NCBI RefSeq assembly: GCF_020184175.1
Contig: NC_065530.1
Span: forward strand, 17,337,260-17,401,259
Length of the DNA: 64,000 nt
Reading direction: 5' to 3'
Origin: Aphis gossypii
Lineage: Eukaryota; Arthropoda; Insecta; Hemiptera; Aphididae
The translations under genes were made by a program, and so were the position numbers. The notes below the pieces were generated by a model. That model made no database searches, was not told the DNA's origin, and was given only the letters and a program-made list of their open reading frames with translations. Shown one piece after another: positions 15,301 to 31,600 of the stretch (position 1 is the stretch's first letter; each line of letters begins with the position of its first letter).

Positions 15301-18300
15301 TGCATGATAGCATCATTACAAATATTGAAAATATTAAAAATAAATCCAGCTGAAAACTAAAGTAATCATTTCAAAATTGTTAAGTGATTAAATAATTAAC
15401 GTTGTGATAATTTAATTGAACAAATCAAAAAACGAAATTTCCGCAGCTTTTAAGCGTTTCTCAAAAATCTAGAACAATATAGATGCTTATATATTATTAT
15501 ATCATTATACCATGATCATTATTGGCATGGTATTATCCGTAAAACCACTATGGTATGGAAAAATAAAACTAAATTAAAATTAATTATAACATATTACAGC
15601 CTGTATATAAAATAAGCAATTAACGGGCATAGAAATATACCTACGATAAACGTTTATTCCTGTAAGCCATATGAGATATATTATATTATTATGTAATAAG
15701 TTATGCAACGCCCCAATGGTACGTATTTTCCGGTGGATTTTATGCTAACTCTGTACGGATTGAAAATAATATTATACATCCATGTGCTTTTGTACTTTTG
15801 TCCGACGGCTTCTTTGAAGGCGCACTCTATTCGAACTAAAATAATAACATTTAATCATTCAAAGGACCTGCATGAACGTGAGGCGACTAACATAGTTCAC
15901 ACCGTAACTTACCTATATACAGACACATCAAATTATACCGATTTGAGATCTTCGCTCGTATGCGTAGTACGTATAATTCGTAAGTAATATATACATTTCT
16001 GCGGCAACCGTATATAGTATATACACTCGAACGGAGATAATTACGTTTTGCAGTTGACACCCTGTGTGCAGATTATGTGGCGCGGCTGCATTTAATGACG
16101 GAAATCCGTTCACCGTATATAATATTATACAAGAGGCTGATTCCAATTCGCTAAACATGCTCACTACGATTTTTTTTCTTTAATAATGAATTAATTCAAA
16201 TTCTAGTTTTTGAAATTTTCATATATATAATATATTATATTATATACCAACCGAAAGGCCATATTTTCAATTATTTAGATTTTGTTTACCATTAGAGAAG
16301 CACTCCGTGGTGATATACATATCGTTTCAAACGAAAACCTATCCCTTTTTACTGAATAAATTATAATTTATTAACGCCATACAGAAATTTACAAAGCAGT
16401 ATAATTATTGAAAATTTATAAAATTAATTTATAAGTAGATAACTGCAGCATAAAATAGGAATATTGGTATGAACTATTTTCTCAAAAATATGATAAATAA
16501 TAAAGTATAAACTTACCTATATATAAATAAATAACAGAAAGTAAATAATAAGATAATAATTTTAAAATGCAGAATATACTAAATGGTGTTTTTGCATTAT
16601 TGGGTGTAAGGTGTAATAAATGGTTGTGACAATAAGAATAAGAAAAGGAGCTAGAAGATGTTTAGAAAGATGCATATTGCCTTGATGGATAGATCGAAAT
16701 ATGAAAATGTTTAGAGAAAATGAGGTCTGGAACATCTATTGACAGTTGACACATCAAGTAGACCTTTAATAAAACGAGAATCGGCATCGAATCGATGAGA
16801 AGAGAGTAATGGGATATTAAGAGTTCTAAATACATTTGAGTAGTTATATTGCTGATGGTCAATTTTGAGTAAGTAGGCAACATATGAAAGAAACCCATTC
16901 TGGACCCTTTCTAGCCATATTTGATCTTTGGCTAATTAGGGATACCAAACTACAATACCAAATTTTTAGATTGAGCGCATGAGAGCGAAGTAAAATGTGT
17001 GAAGACAATTTACGAAGCTATAAACATTTGCATATTACACTTTTTGAAAACCAGAACTTTTAGCGTTTTGTAAAAATTTTCGGACTCAAATACTAGATCC
17101 AATATTAGATATTATTCTATTTTATATATTTTTAAACTATTTTTAAAAATTATTATACTTATATTCCGTGCATATTAATAACTCTTACATTAACTTATTA
17201 GTGCTAATACACAGTAAAAAAAGGTTATTTCTTATCAAAAAAAAATAATAATTTGTGCCATCATAGGCTACTTATTGAATGGTATGAAAAATCTAAATAA
17301 TTTAAAATATGATCCTTATGTTCGAACAAGTAGGTAGTGTTATTTTGAGAATTTCAAAAAATATCGCATCAGCATTCGATAACCTAACGTAATCCCCACT
17401 TGTTTTGTTACACAACATTCAAAAAATCCTTCGACGTTCGACGTACATACGAAAGTCGAAGGTATCAATGGAAAGTATAACATTGAAGATTTCAGAGATA
17501 GAAAAACCCCGGATATGCCATTTTGACTTGGGAAAAACGTTTTGCGAATGACAACCTACCCAGAATAAAGGTTTGATGTAACAATAATAATAACGATAAT
17601 AATATAAAGCCGTTTGGCGAACTGGAGAACTCATAAACTTTACAGTAAAGAATTCCTGAAATACGTGTACGCTAAGCTATAAGTATATTGTATATTATGG
17701 TTAGCAGGGCCATCGTTCGCGTTGCAGTAAACTCTGAGTTAGTCCGATTATCGTCTCCGTTTTATTTCGTGGAAAGACAAATAACGCGGTTGTCGTCTGC
17801 CACAGAGTCCTTTTTCGATCCACTAAGTTTACTAATATAATACACATTTGTGTCACAACCCCAATCACACCTTCTCCGGACAACTACGGTCACTCGAATG
17901 GTATTCGTTGTATAACTTCGGGCGGTTCAACAACTATACTGTAAGCACGCGTTGTCAGACAATATAATATAATATGTATTTCATCCTCCATTTAATGAGT
18001 ATAATATACAAAGAGTGATTTTAATGAATTCCGTGTATTTATCACCAACTAATTTTAAGTTGTTTATAGTATAACAAAACATGATCATTATTATATCTTA
18101 TTGAAATGCGTAGTGACAGAACTATATTATTTTTCTTAAATCCCTGATATATAAAATAATAACTATAATAGTCAATAACTTCAATTTTCAAACGTATCAA
18201 AACTTATGCATTTAAGAAGAACGGCGTCTAATTATTTGCCCAGGGAACTTTCTAACGGAAACATTATTTTCTTTGAAATGGTAGCCGTTTAAAAGAGTTG

Positions 18301-21300
18301 TGTATAAAACTAAAAAAAACTTCTGTAACATAAAATATGGAGGTTATTTATTTGCAAAACGACAGCGAGATTGCTCGCGTCACGATAAATTCGTATTTAC
18401 CTACTGTATATACTATATAGGCTACGCCGTTACGGACAAGGCGATAAACTGCCGTAAAAACGAACATATTGCATTAAATATTATATCACCCTATACACTT
18501 ATCATATACACTGTGCATAGTAACGTATAAATATCAGAGTATCAGAGTGAAAACCTTATCTGTGTACAAAAAAAAAACTGATATTTTAAGTATCATTTAT
18601 AGTTAATGTACTAATAAACCAACAAAAAATGTATTAGTGTACAAGAAAATAATTTTATACTTATAAATGAAACTTAAAACTCTCAAATTCAAATTCTTAG
18701 TTACGCCAATGTTTATGACATTACATAAATTACTTTTGTATTTTAATAACTCGTATAAATATTTTACAAGATTTTATAGTAAAATAACTTGATGATAACA
18801 TTCGATATTTTTTTTATATTTATTCTAGCCGAATATCTCGGTTCACTATCGCATCGTTGTTCGTATAAAATATAGTAATATTATTACGTATTTTATCTTA
18901 AAGCTGTTTTGTACTAAAATACATTATTATTTCATAAAATCTCATAAAAAAAAAAATGGTCATTGTGGAGGATCTAAGTACTAACACTTTATTGTGGGGA
19001 TCTAAGTACTAACCCTACACTCGCCTATATGTATACCCCAAATAGTTTGCAACGTGCGGGACGGAATTATGGATATGCTCACCGTATTTAAGTACATTCG
19101 TGATAGGGATATTCACCGCAACGCGACGGAATAACATTGGACTTCGTAATGGAAAGGACCTCATAGATTTCATTCGCGTGTGTCCATTCTAAGATCCGCG
19201 AGCCGTTTGTCGTGACCGAGTTTTTGCGAGGACCAGGTGTTGGGCATGTGGCCAAATAGGAAATCAGTCATGGTGACGTATTTGTACGATGTATAATATA
19301 TAATAATATTACGTACCTACTCTACATAGTCTCGCGTTTAGTGTTATTAACGTTAGATTAAAAAAATTGGTACCTGTACAGTATAGTATAATGATGTGTA
19401 TTAGTGCATTTTTGTCGAATATCTAAAATTTGATAATCGTAAAAATTATCGAATAAAATGAGTAGTTTCAGTGGGATTTTTTTTTATATTTTTTTAAAAA
19501 TATAAGCAAAATAATGAAACAACGTATACATAGTAAATACTTTGTTTTTTTTTTTTCATATTCGTCCCTTTTACGTAAGAGTGTTATACATTTACGTACC
19601 TACATATTTTTATAAATTGTTTACATAATTCAAAATGGAGTAAACGAAAATATAAAACCTACTTTTTTTCAGTATTCTGACAAAATACCGAGTAACCAAA
19701 ACATAGCTATACCAATATAATATTGTCAGTAAAATATCACTTGGAAAAAAATGTCCCATTATAAAATATAGCATCTATATAATTATAGTGTATATTTATG
19801 GCTTAAATTCAATTTAATACAAATATTATTTTTAGAATAATTAAAAATTAAGACACTTCCAGCTTGATCCAATGTAAAATACTTCTAGGTACTGCTAGAA
19901 ATCTTTTAAAAAAGGTTTCGGTATTAATTTTTATCTCATATCAGTCTTGTTATTATTATTGTTTTATTATTTTTTTTTTTTTTTACGACTTTTCCAACTA
20001 TCTAATGGCAGACGATCTCGACCGTCGGGACAAATTAATTTTATTTAAACACAGTTCTAGACGTTTTGTTACACCTGCTAGGTCATTTCGGCGTCCCTGG
20101 AATACCTACCTTTATTACACTCGTGCCCCGTCTACCGTTTTATGCGTGTACAAACATTTATATATTTATATATTTGTTTTTTTTCCTCGTTTCTTGGCAA
20201 ACCGACGTCGGTGGGTACTTAGCCGAACTCCAACCGTGCCGAAATTTCAATCTAAAAATAAAATATGGCCGGCGGGCGTGCAAAATATTTCACGTTTGCC
20301 CGTTTCCCCTCACCCTTCGACCACCACTCGTCTAAAATTAACTGTCATTGAAAAACATGAAAGCGGAAAATTACTGTCATCGCCACGCAGCCTCGTCGCG
20401 TATAGCGCAATACCCGCGCGCACGGCCGCGTCTGTGTTATAATATGTGTCCGCGCCACGCTACTCACAATATATATCGTATAGCCAGGACGACCGCAGTT
20501 GTGGCGGGAATCGAGTTCTCGATCAAATTCCAGTGTGTTCGTCGTTAATATTATAATATGTGTGTAGGTCAATAGTGAAGGGAGGAGGGATATCCGTTTC
20601 ACACAGAGATGAACTTATGACAACGCCCAACCTATTTATATATAATATATTATATTAATGCATTGGTCGGGTCAGACTAGATATATTATTACAATATTTA
20701 CAATATTCGTGTATAATATAATACCACAACAAACGCAAAATGATCAATCAAATATGCTAGAGATGCTAGAGAGGCGTAAGCTTTATAATGTGTATGCGTT
20801 TGTGTCTGAGTTTGTGTTCGTGTGTACCGACTACCAATATAATATTATAATATCGCTCTAGTCATAAAATGCAAAATGTTAATAGTTATACAATTTTCAA
20901 TTATCAAATGTATTTCGCGTTAAACGATAACTCGGAGTTCGAAGTAAAGTTTATTATATTATACATATATATTTTTTCTGTGTCTCTGATCGTTAGTATT
21001 TTAATGGAATATTATACATGTACATTTTTAAATCCATTTTTTTTTTCACGAAACGATGTTGCCGGCAATAAAAATATTTTAATTTTCAAAATAAAAATTT
21101 GATTTATGACTAATAATTGTTTATTGTATGTCCTTTTGTAATTTGGACAATGTTCACCAACTCGATAAACATTTATTTGAAAAAATATGTATGTTTTATA
21201 ATTCCATAACAATATTTGAACAAACAGAAAAAACATACACAGCACCATGTTTAACAAGATTGTGGTTTATTTATTGTTTTGAATTTTATATGGTACCTAC

Positions 21301-24300
21301 TGTACATATTATTTTATTAGCGGGCTACGAATAAAAAAATATAGGGTGTATTTGTGACGTTTAAATGTATTTATTTTTTGTAGTTCTATTTTTAGTATTA
21401 TTTTTAAGTTACATAAAAGAGTACTAAATGATAAAATAATATATGCCTACGTTAGATATCACGTGTTATATTATTATTTACAAAAGAAAAAAACAATATT
21501 GTACAAGCAAATTAATATTTTTATACCTTTTAATTTAATTTTTCTGTTATTTGGGACCTCAACATTTTATAATTAAATACTATCAATTTTTTATTAAAAA
21601 TAATATGATTATAAATTATCTTCAACTTCAACTTAAATATTAAAATGTTAGAATTGATAAGCATGCTTATTATAATATAATATTATTTTGAAGCTATTGA
21701 GTAAGTTTTTTTTTTTTTAAAGTAATAATAACCTCTTTTAAATATGTTTTTTGAACAGGTATCTAGTTTAATCATTACAATTGTTTAATATTTTATTGAC
21801 TTTTGAAACATAATTACTATAAATACATAAAATGAACATCAACTTAATGATGAACCCTATACGATTTTATTTACATTCACTGTAGCAACATCGTAACCGG
21901 AATATCAAAACACTAACTTAAATCCTAAATAGCACTTGTTAATGGGTGTTGCACGTTTTAAGATACCGAAAACTTTGACCGTTCATTTAGGATCAACGAA
22001 ACTTTGTAGAAGTTAGTTTGCGCTTTCTGTGCACTATTATACTCAGATTTTGTCTGTTCAAAACACGTTAAAATCTTTAAGGTAAATTAGGTGCAAGTAA
22101 AACAGCCAATGAAAGGGATTGAATTCCGGAAACAGAAACCCGTACTACTATCGAGGAAAATAAAATACTCTAACGTGTATAGTGCGATGTTGAGATATCT
22201 TAGTATAAAGCTAAGTGTTGTAATATTTACCATGACAGTCCATTAATATTAATGTATCGACGGCTTAATTGACTTTTAAGCCATATATCCAACATAATAA
22301 ATATCTCATCATAAAAGTCAATATATTTGTATTATTAATTATAGTTGTTAGAAGAATATTATAATAATTGATAACATTAAACAAAATCATTAATTTACTA
22401 TACCTAAGTAACATCATACAAATAATGTGATATTTTTACTAATGTATAAATGTATAATTGTTTTGATTAGTCTTGATTATTTTCATCAAGTTGTATCCTT
22501 TGAGTTATCTATAATTGTATTATATTTTTATATTATTTAATTTCTTAACAGTAACAATCTTACTTATTATTATCATTGTTTGGAGTGAGTTCGGATTATA
22601 AAAGTGTTGAATAATTATTATGTTAGTTAACTTTAGTAAACGTTTTACTGTCCATCTTTCTTTAATTTATTAAATTTATTTTTACTTATTAAAACGTAAC
22701 AATATCAAATCTATTAGGATAATCAAGAATATTGCGAAATAGTGATTGTTAAGCCTATAGAATATTTTTGGACCCTATACTCAATAGTTATCTTCTGATG
22801 GTAATGAAGCTAGAGAATCTAATTCTATTGATTAGGATAATCACAGATTGAGAATTCTTTAAAAATGATCTATGTTAGGTGACATAATATAGTAATGATG
22901 TACTATCTAAAACAAAGGTCCCGCTGAGAATATGATATATATATATATATTTCATAAATTAAATTAAATCGCGTGTAACATAAACAATTGTTTAATAATT
23001 ATACCTGTGCGATGAAAAAAAAAAGGATTAAAATTATAATGAAATATGAATGAAAATTTTAAACTTCTGCAACAACACGCACTTGCACTTAACCAACGTG
23101 CCAATGACTGTCTGTCACGTTGGTTGTACACGCCTGAGTACCTGACATACCAGCTTTCATCATAATTCATAATTATTGTGTGAAAGACCTGCAGCAGCAC
23201 CGCGTGACCGGACAACAGCTGATTGGTCCCGTGGGTGTGCGTTATAACCACGTTTTCTAACGTAACTCTGACATGAACGGGCGGAAGCTCTTTTGTTAAT
23301 ATATCGGTACCTTGTTAAAATCTATCCATTTTTTATGATTTTTTTTTTTATTTTAACTTTTTGACGAATCCAGTTAACGATACAAAAACTACGACAGTTT
23401 ACGTACCGATAGTTTTATCTGATATCAAGTAATCGTTATCGTATGTATAAATGAAATTCATCGATTCCGCCACACATTTTTTTATTATCTGAAAATATGC
23501 TTTTATTCCGCAAGTAAGTACAAATAGTTAAAAACAATCATTCGATTCCATTAATTATAAATTGTAAATTTAACGGAACCAGGACAATATGTGAAATTAC
23601 AAAATTTTTGAACAAATATTACAAATCATAATTTCGTCAATAATTTTATAAATTTATTTAGACACTTTATTAATGTAGTGTAATTAATTAATTGTATTAC
23701 TAAAAACTGAAAAAAAATTATTTAGAAAAAATGTGCTTGTATTATTATCTAATTGTTCAATAATATATTGTTTATTAGGTACATTTTAATACTTATAATC
23801 TAACGAGAATTTACATTTTACATAATCAGTAGGTATCTGATTTATTATTTTATAGATAATTAATGTATTTTAAATTATACATGTATATTTTGAACACATG
23901 TATTATGTCTACTATTATTATGTAGGTAGGTAACCTATAAAAACGTGAGAAAATATTAATTTTGATAATCCACTAAAATTAGTTGCTTGATAATGTTTAA
24001 AAACAATCACAATGAACACAAGTAAAAATTGATAGGAAGTGAAATAGTAGATTGTTAAACCTAGTTATGTGCTAGTAGAATCCATGGTCCTCTGCATTAT
24101 AATAGTGTATTCTGACACACGAACATATATTTTGCACGCATCTTTTATATGCGGAAACACAATTTTAATTGGAATATTTAAGATGTTTAGCCCAATTTTT
24201 AATACGTCGTTTCCCGATTGCGTTTCTGTATAAGTACGTTTACCATTAATTTAAAAATGAAGTTACCACGATTGCATTAATTAGCAGTTATGTCGTTATG

Positions 24301-27300
24301 AATAAGGTTTTCTCTTTGGCAATGGACGTTGGTAGGATTTGTGTTAAATCGTTTGTCAGACACTTATTTTGCTAAAATCGAAATAATATCATCGCGGTAT
24401 ATTACACATGATACTTGCAACGGTAATATCATAATATACAGTGGAACTTCGATAACTCGAATCGTTTGGGGGCGATAAAAAATTCGAGTCATCTAAAATT
24501 TGACTTACATTAAATAATATATAATATATATATTGTAAGGCAGATGCCTACCATTCCTCCGAGTCATCGGAAATTTGACTTAAGAGGTTCGAGTTATCGA
24601 GTTTTCACTGTATATATTATTACTCAAACAAGTGGGTTTCAGTGTTAATATTTATTACAATATATCTAATAATTACAATAATATTAAGTACATACTCGTA
24701 AACAACGAACCGGAAATTTGCCGATAATAATAATAATTGTTATAGTGCGTATAATATTATAATTTATAACATACCACATAGTATATTTTATTATTATGAT
24801 TGGAACTTGAGCCGGCGTGGTTTTCTGTAGATAGAAGATAAAAGAGTGGAAAATGGGATAACTGTGTGCGCATTCGTCATGTACAATAATAATAATTGGA
24901 TCATCATTTATTTTATAGTATTAGCCGTGACATTCAGATCCCAAACCTTTTCGGTCACAAAGTCAATAAAATATATTATTATTAATAATAATCGATAGTA
25001 GATAGGATGTAACAATGATTCGCAAACCACAAACTCGACAGATGGACGATAGATAAAAGCCGATGTGTTTTTATAATATACTATACTATTTATTACGATT
25101 ATATATTTTTTATTGTTGGAACGTATGTTGTCGACCGTCCACTCGGATCAGGAATTTCGATAAATTTTCACTGCATATCACTGTAATGGCGTTCTTAGTG
25201 TATAGAGGAGGATTATTTTATATTTTATATGTACGTCTAAACTCTAAACCGATACGATTAGTTTGATCTCCGGCTGATGTTCAACCCGCGGGGCTTACAC
25301 ATCCCAGTTTTCGCACGTTTCGTGAATCATACCACACAAACCTCACAAAAAAGTATATCTATATTATAACGTCTAATCGTCTAGCTGTACATATTATTTT
25401 ATAGACAACACGTGTGTCGTATTTATATATAGTTTTTATCGGTTAATGGATTTTGCTTCTGTGATAAATCGCACTAGCCACCATATAATATAATATATTA
25501 CACGTTATATCACCCGCGACCAATTTATCAACCACATTGAACACACAACCAAAAGTGAATTGAGTATATCAACAAAAAAAAATTAACTGTTTTTACTAGA
25601 TATAATATTATTATATTAACTCTATAATCTTGGAAATTGTAAATTCATGACTACTTTATATTTTCATAAATTATCGCACGATATTTAACGTATTCATTAG
25701 TGAAAAGATAACAAATAATTATTTACTCTTAAGGTTAAAAAATGTTAAATATATTTAAAATGCCATTTTAAATCGTATTCCCTGACCTGTATATTATTTC
25801 ATTAAAATCCATTAAAATAGTTTAAATGTTATGTCCTCTTAATTACAACTATTACAGTTATATATTATTTTGTAATGACATAATTTAGATCGCGTAAGGG
25901 ATATCATAAGTTTGCGTCTTTGAAATCCATATTGTGGTAATTTTCATGAAAACCGCATTAGCTCTTGTAATTAAACTTTATGTAATTATTATTATTTTCA
26001 TTAAAATCATATAATTTAATATATTATTATTTATCTAAAGTGTTAACGTAATTTACTTTATATGTATAGATATTAATATTTTGTTATTTTTCGTGAATAT
26101 TTGCATATTGACAACACTAGGTACTGACGTTATAATCCAATAATGTAGCATTTATTTTATAAAAAAAAAAAAAAAATACTTCGACAAAATAAATATTTAA
26201 TATTATACTAAATCTAAATATTTTAATCTAGGATATTACTGATATAGTACAATTAACAAATGTACCAATTTAATTTTTTTAAAAATATATGATAACCACT
26301 ATGTTTTACAGTAAGTGTAATGTATCTATTTAATTTGAATTCAATGATAAAATCATTAGAAACGAAAAACGATTCTGAGCAAACAGTCATAAAATATTAC
26401 CAAGTATATTTCATCATAATATGTTTTTTGATATTGTTACAAATTATTTATTTTACTATTAGTATTACGTTAAGGTTAAGTTAATTTAATTTTGCTAAAA
26501 ACATAACATTCACTATAATATTATTAATATTTAATTATAATAATAATAGTGTATAATATATTTATATAATTTATTACTATTATAAAATTTTGAATTAATA
26601 TTATTTTAGTATAAAATAGTATCAATACTTCATTAAGTTTGTGGTATAAATGGTCAATTGTTTAAAATTAATTTGAATGCTCTAAAAATGAATTAGGCTT
26701 ATAAATAAAATAAAATAATAATATACATAAAAATCTCACAAATAATATTTTTAAATTATAACAAAATAATTTAAATTGTTATTTTTCATCTAAACATTGT
26801 ATTTAGTTTAACAAATTTTTAACTTAAATATCAATATTTTTATTTCAAATAAGATATGCCTATATTGTATTTTTAATATCTTTAATAAGCTTTACAAATA
26901 ATATATAAAAAACCTTGTATTATATTTTCAAGCTTTTTGGCCGATTAAAAATATATTTATTTAAAAAAAAACTAAATCAATACCAATTGTATGCATAAAT
27001 AATTCAAAAATGATTAAAATGTTTTGAAAATTTGAATATGTATAGAAAATATTTGACGAAATATCTAAGTATCTACGGTTGTTAGTTTTTTAATTACAAC
27101 CAGATTAAAAGGTAAATTTTGTCGAAATTAGTTTAACTTAAAAAAATGTCCTAATTCCCCTCTCACCTAATTATTGAGGAAAATACTGGGAAATGTTTAC
27201 GGTTTACCTCTATAAGTACTCACTAGATTTACATTTTCATCAAAAGTGATGTTAAAGTTGAAAAACAAAGCATTTATTCTACCATGAAAAGTATCTTTAG

Positions 27301-28659
27301 ATGTTGGTTCTTATAAAAAAACATACACACACATACATGACTGAAAATCAATACATTCATCAATCCATTCAGAATCTTAAACTAATATTATTATTTTTTA
27401 TTTTACAAAGCTTAAAATTATATAATTAGTTATTAATACTTACATATAAATTAATCTTTTTTATGTTTGCATGCTCATTCACACGAATTTGTAAAATCAT
27501 TGAATGTTTTATAATTTATAAAATGTATGTACTTGGGTTCAAAAAGTATTACATTACTTTAAAATCACCAGATACTAACTAACTTACTAACTAATGGGGT
27601 GATTTTTATCATGTCATAAAACATATTATTATCTTTACTTAAATTGAATTAACTCAACAAATTAGAAATGTTACAGACTTACAGCATATAAAACTCGTAT
27701 ATTATATTATGTATTAATTATTTATTGAGAATAGTTACAATAATTAGGTAATATTATTTTCCTATTACCTATTTTAATTGTTATGATTCAAAATTTATAA
27801 TAACGCACTATGTTGGACGTTGATTATATATAATATTATTTAACTGTTGAACGATAAGAGCTAAATCTTAAGTTAAAATCTGTGACGTTCTACTTTTGTT
27901 TTTGATTCTAACCTCGGAACATTGCCAACATATGTCGAGTATTAAGATACTAACAATTAATAGTTATAAGGCTATATCTATATATAACATTCTTGAACGT
28001 CAATTGTTATTTAAACTCTCCAATATTGTGTTAAATGGTAATTTCATAATTTATAATAAATATATTAAACTATTATCACCAATAATTAATTTCAGATTTA
28101 TTTAACATTACAATAAAATATTTATTGTAACAGTTCATTATATAGTAGGCGCATACAACAATAAAATATTTAAATACACATTGTAAGTGTAGATCTAAAT
28201 AAGTAACTATTTTTAAATCGAAAAAAAAAAATAATACTGGTTTATTAATATTTATTTGACATTATAGGTAAATTCACGATTTTAATAATATTTCTTTGTT
28301 TTAAATTTATAATCACACAATTAGTTATAGAACTGCATATATTTTAATAGGTGCATATTGCATATTTTATTATATCTGTCAAACACATTAGCTATTTCCT
28401 TTTGTTTGCTCAACAATTTGATTTTAGTCTTATTAAAATAATAGCTCGATATTTATACTTTCATACTAACCTTAATGAATTATTTCCGTTGCTTTCTGAT
28501 TGGATTGTTTAAATATTTTATTAATAAGATATTATGATGCCTAATAGGTACAAAGTTGGTTAAACAAAATTTAATTTAACTACGTTATATATTGTGTATA
28601 TTTAATAACCTCATTGTTGAGTAACTGATCATTATAAAACAATTTGAGTTGTATCAAAA

Positions 28660-28693
<34 letters not shown>

Positions 28694-31600
28694 TAATACC
28701 TATACGTATTTCTTAGAAAACAATTAAATTATATGTGAAAATATGTGAAAATATCAAATAACAGTTGTTAGTTCTACAATAATTTTCTATCCTTATTTTG
28801 TTTATTTGTACTAAATTATAAATTAATTTTATTTAAAAGTTAGTATTAAAAAAGCGTTTTATACTTAATTACTGGAAGAGTTTTTGAAAAATGTTAATGA
28901 ACTGGAAGATAATAAACTTTTATCAACAATTCTATTAAATTTATCATTAAAAACATCTAATACTTGTGGGTTTTATATTATATTGTTTTGTTTTAATAAT
29001 AAAAAGCATGATATAAAATCAAAAACGATTTTGAATACAATTAATTTTTAAACAATAATAATAAACAATATTGGAATATTTAGAACGTATTTTTTTTGTA
29101 TATATATTATTTATAAGCAGAGTTAAAAATTTAATATTAGGAAAGCTTTTGTCATAACAAAATGTATTCGTACTTTTATAAAAATCTTGTCAGTGCATAA
29201 TAACTAATTTTCTGTCTTAATTTTCAAACACCACTGTTGTATCTGATTAGTAGGACATTGCAATGGATGCGATTTACTGGTTTAAGGGCGACAGATATAT
29301 ATGATAAGAAAAATGTGTGAGACAATGGAAATAATTAATTTTTTGCTAACAAAGTTATAACTTTAATAAAGAAGAAAGACTAAACGCGCTTTGACGATGA
29401 ACAAACAATCGTCCCTATTACAATCGTTGAATAATTCATTCAACGTGGGAACGCTGGCGAATTAAGGATTAATTAAGGGACTTTTTTGAATTTCTCTTTT
29501 CCATAGTTGTTTCATTTATAACAAAAAAAAAATCTCATAAAGAACTTGAAATAGGTAGAAGGCGAGGAAGAGAAAGAAAGACAAAAAACGTTATAGGCAC
29601 TGGTGTTATAAGGGCGATCGCGTAAAACATTCAAGCCGCTAGCAGTTATGTTATTATTTGTCTTTCATCACGAACACAAAATAATAGCACTGAGTTAACT
29701 TTTTCATAATAGCAAAGCTTGGTTAACTTACCATTGTATATTTTTTGGTTTTATTTTAAATGAAAACACCATATACATTGTATGGTATGTTTTAAAGTTG
29801 CTCTCGAGAACTTGTGCTATTTGCATAAGTGGGAAAATACCTTATGCCTTTTTGTGGAATAAACAAATTTTATTGTGAGGTACGTTCTTAGCTAGTGCCT
29901 CAATAACCACCACTGCGAACAAGACCGACGTTCTGTCAAGAGGCCCATATTTTATTATACATTTTAATTTGAAGCTTAAGTATAATATTATAATCATTAT
30001 CTCATTTATCTATTATATCTAACTTCTTTGTTTAAGACAAGCGTGTATCGTATTGCATTCTTAAAGCATTATAAACGTCTTGAAACCAAAATTTTTAGTT
30101 GTCATGTATAATATACAATACCGTACTAGAAATATGTTAAATATTCATAAAAATGTACATAAGAATTTTCGGATAAAAATAAAAGTCGAATCATTCGTTA
30201 AATGGATTTATATATATATATATAAAAAATATTTAAACAACATAATCATTAAACATGTTGACTATAGTAGCATTATCTAGAGTATTAATACTTTTAAAAC
30301 ATGTAACTGTTTTATAAAAATGTACAATAATTGACGAGGCCAAAATAATATCATGTAAATATTTTATATTTGAGTACTACCTGTATTGTATGTAGGTAAA
30401 TACATTATATTAATGTATTATTCAAGTAGGAAACAAATTTAAAAATCAAATCTTAAGATTCTACCTAATCTATTGGCTCAAGAGGTGAATACAGTTGTAT
30501 ATATTTATCTTGGTCTTAACTGCGGTATCTCATCTTCTAGATGAGCCAATGTGATTGTCACAGATCGGTAAAATCAACCCACCAAACCCACACAATTTGC
30601 ATACAAGTGGTTCGTACTTCCCCGAGGAACGATTGTTGTTTTTTCTCGAGAAACCGTTTCAAATGAATGCCTACGTATTTCAATGGCCCGTTCCCGATGA
30701 CGGGCTTTACGCGTTCGTTGGTGATTTGACCCCTGCAAGATTTTTAAACAAGCTCACAACGCGTTCATCCAGCACACCAATGGTTACCCAGGTTTCTGAA
30801 AGACCTTTTTGTTTAATGGAACAAAAAAAAAAATAGCAAAAAATAACAAAAAATAAAAGCAATAAATCTATTGAAGGGAAGCCCTTGATGTTTAAGCACA
30901 ACGAAGGAGGATTGGAGAAGGGCGTTCGTATGAGCTACCGTTATTTACGATCCCGGAACCCCGTAGATTTTCCGGCGTGTCCCGAAAAAAAGTTCTATTT
31001 CACGGTCGCTTAGAACGAAAAAAATACTTAAAAACTTTCTTTATAGAAAAATATACAACTCATATTGTATGTACCATATAAATACCTACATATTCTGTGA
31101 ATACGGTTGAACAATTTTGGTTAGTATAGAGTACAAAAAAAAAATGTCAACTACAGTTAAATTAAATATACAATAAATAGTATACATTTTAAAATGATAA
31201 AATGCAATTAATTACCTATCTATACTTTATATCCTGTGTAAGGTACACAGGATATATAGGTATATAAGTATATCTATATTCATAACATCACATATAGAAC
31301 CCTTACACATCAAATAGTGTTTTAAGATAATTATTTTTCTAAGATCCTAATAAAAAGTTTTCAATGTCCATAAACATAAAAAATATGTTAGAAAATGAGT
31401 AGAGCTCGATTAAACACTCAAAGTTGTTTTTTTTTATTGTTGTGGTTTACCTATCATTACTATTAAATTTACTTGAATATCATATAAGAACATATCCAGT
31501 GTTAAAGTGGTCGGAGTGGTCTATATCTCGTATTTTTTCATTTATATCTAATAAAATACTTTTAATAAAATAAATGCATAAGTACGTGTAATAACTACAA

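Noticed and set aside
19864..20442. 192-codon open frame in kcc intron 1
   Set aside because: It starts at a non-ATG codon, reads through a long T run as poly-Phe, and matches no family I know. It looks like a chance opening in a GC-richer patch.
30555..30836. 93-codon frame in intron 1 considered as an alternative kcc first exon or nested gene
   Set aside because: No donor in phase 1 joins it to exon 2, and the protein resembles nothing I know. Left only as part of a GC-richer island.
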